Under the pieces are notes generated by a model. It was not told the DNA's origin, ran no database searches, and was given only the letters and a program-made list of their open reading frames with translations. From NCBI GenBank assembly GCA_003427395.1, contig BFEA01000150.1:2374388-2402732 (forward strand): 28,345 nt of DNA, read 5' to 3'. A program made the translations under genes and the position numbers. Positions 28,226 to 28,345 of the stretch are shown here, piece by piece. This DNA is from Chara braunii (lineage: Eukaryota; Streptophyta; Charophyceae; Charales; Characeae). Numbering within the stretch: the first letter of the stretch is position 1; every line of letters begins with the position of its first letter.

Positions 28226-28345
28226 TTAAATTTGGTAAAAAATTTAGATCTAATGTTGAGACAAATGTTATTTAGTTTATTCTTTTGTATAACATATATA
28301 TATTTTAGATTCTTTTGACTTTTTTTTTTTTTTTTTTTTTTTTTT
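28226..28345 (+). repeat. Right flank repeat, direct copy of 67-174, ending in poly-T
   Basis: Same order and orientation as the left flank: TTAAATTTGGTAAA, TTTAGTTTATT, CATAACATATA-like, then a terminal T run. The window stops inside the T run. Confidence 0.75.

Noticed and set aside
1-28345. tRNA or rRNA genes
   Set aside because: No B-box-like sequence with a cloverleaf and no conserved rRNA segment was seen on either strand by eye.

Overview
This 28,345-base window looks like eukaryotic nuclear DNA from a repeat-rich, gene-poor region. The reasons are TA, TTA and GT microsatellites, poly-T ends, GT-AG style donor sites, a decayed LINE endonuclease domain, a plant/fungal-type LTR-like subrepeat, and no open reading frame above 177 codons on either strand. 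I cannot fix the lineage. A TE-rich fungus or a plant fits best. No rRNA, tRNA or intact protein gene was recognised. There is one ambiguous base (N at 13224).

The layout is a mosaic of dispersed repeat blocks, in direct and inverted copies. I label them by letter. X and Y are short GC-rich elements near both ends, inverted left against right, inside a directly repeated AT-rich flank (67-174 and 28226-28345). G is a ~70-bp minisatellite (1822-2425). A is a ~220-460 bp block in four copies (4048- on minus, 5440- on plus, 13835- on minus, 26545- on plus). B is a ~600-bp block in tandem (6255-6830, 6850-7450) with one inverted copy (21480-22055). H (a short motif), C (hairpin units of 170-190 bp), D (gene-like, with splice-donor-like sites), E (~280 bp with two hairpins) and F (a stem-loop array) form a composite module.

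The module occurs as B-B-C-D-E-F (6255-11770, plus order), H-C-D-E-F (14300-17250, plus order), F-E-D-C-B (17282-22055, inverted) and H-C-D (24520-25960, plus order, lacking E and F). Copies 2 and 3 meet head to head at about 17250-17282, making a large imperfect palindrome. If the module is transcribed in the sense of its donor-like sites, the order is F, E, D, C. That is minus strand in copies 1, 2 and 4 and plus strand in copy 3.

The most notable signal is that three of the module's blocks (C, E, F) are built from stem-loops whose arms differ from unit to unit yet stay complementary, while the F loop is nearly invariant. The F1 array has ten such units with the loop ATTGTTTCTAAGATGAAT, and a related loop recurs in reverse orientation in F3. 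This is the pattern expected of a conserved fold (RNA or cruciform DNA), or of a process that keeps correcting one arm from the other. I do not recognise the element. The rest is AT-rich sequence with microsatellites, a LINE relic (4343-4776), an LTR-like ~120-bp subrepeat (11985-12390) and small MITE-like inverted repeats.
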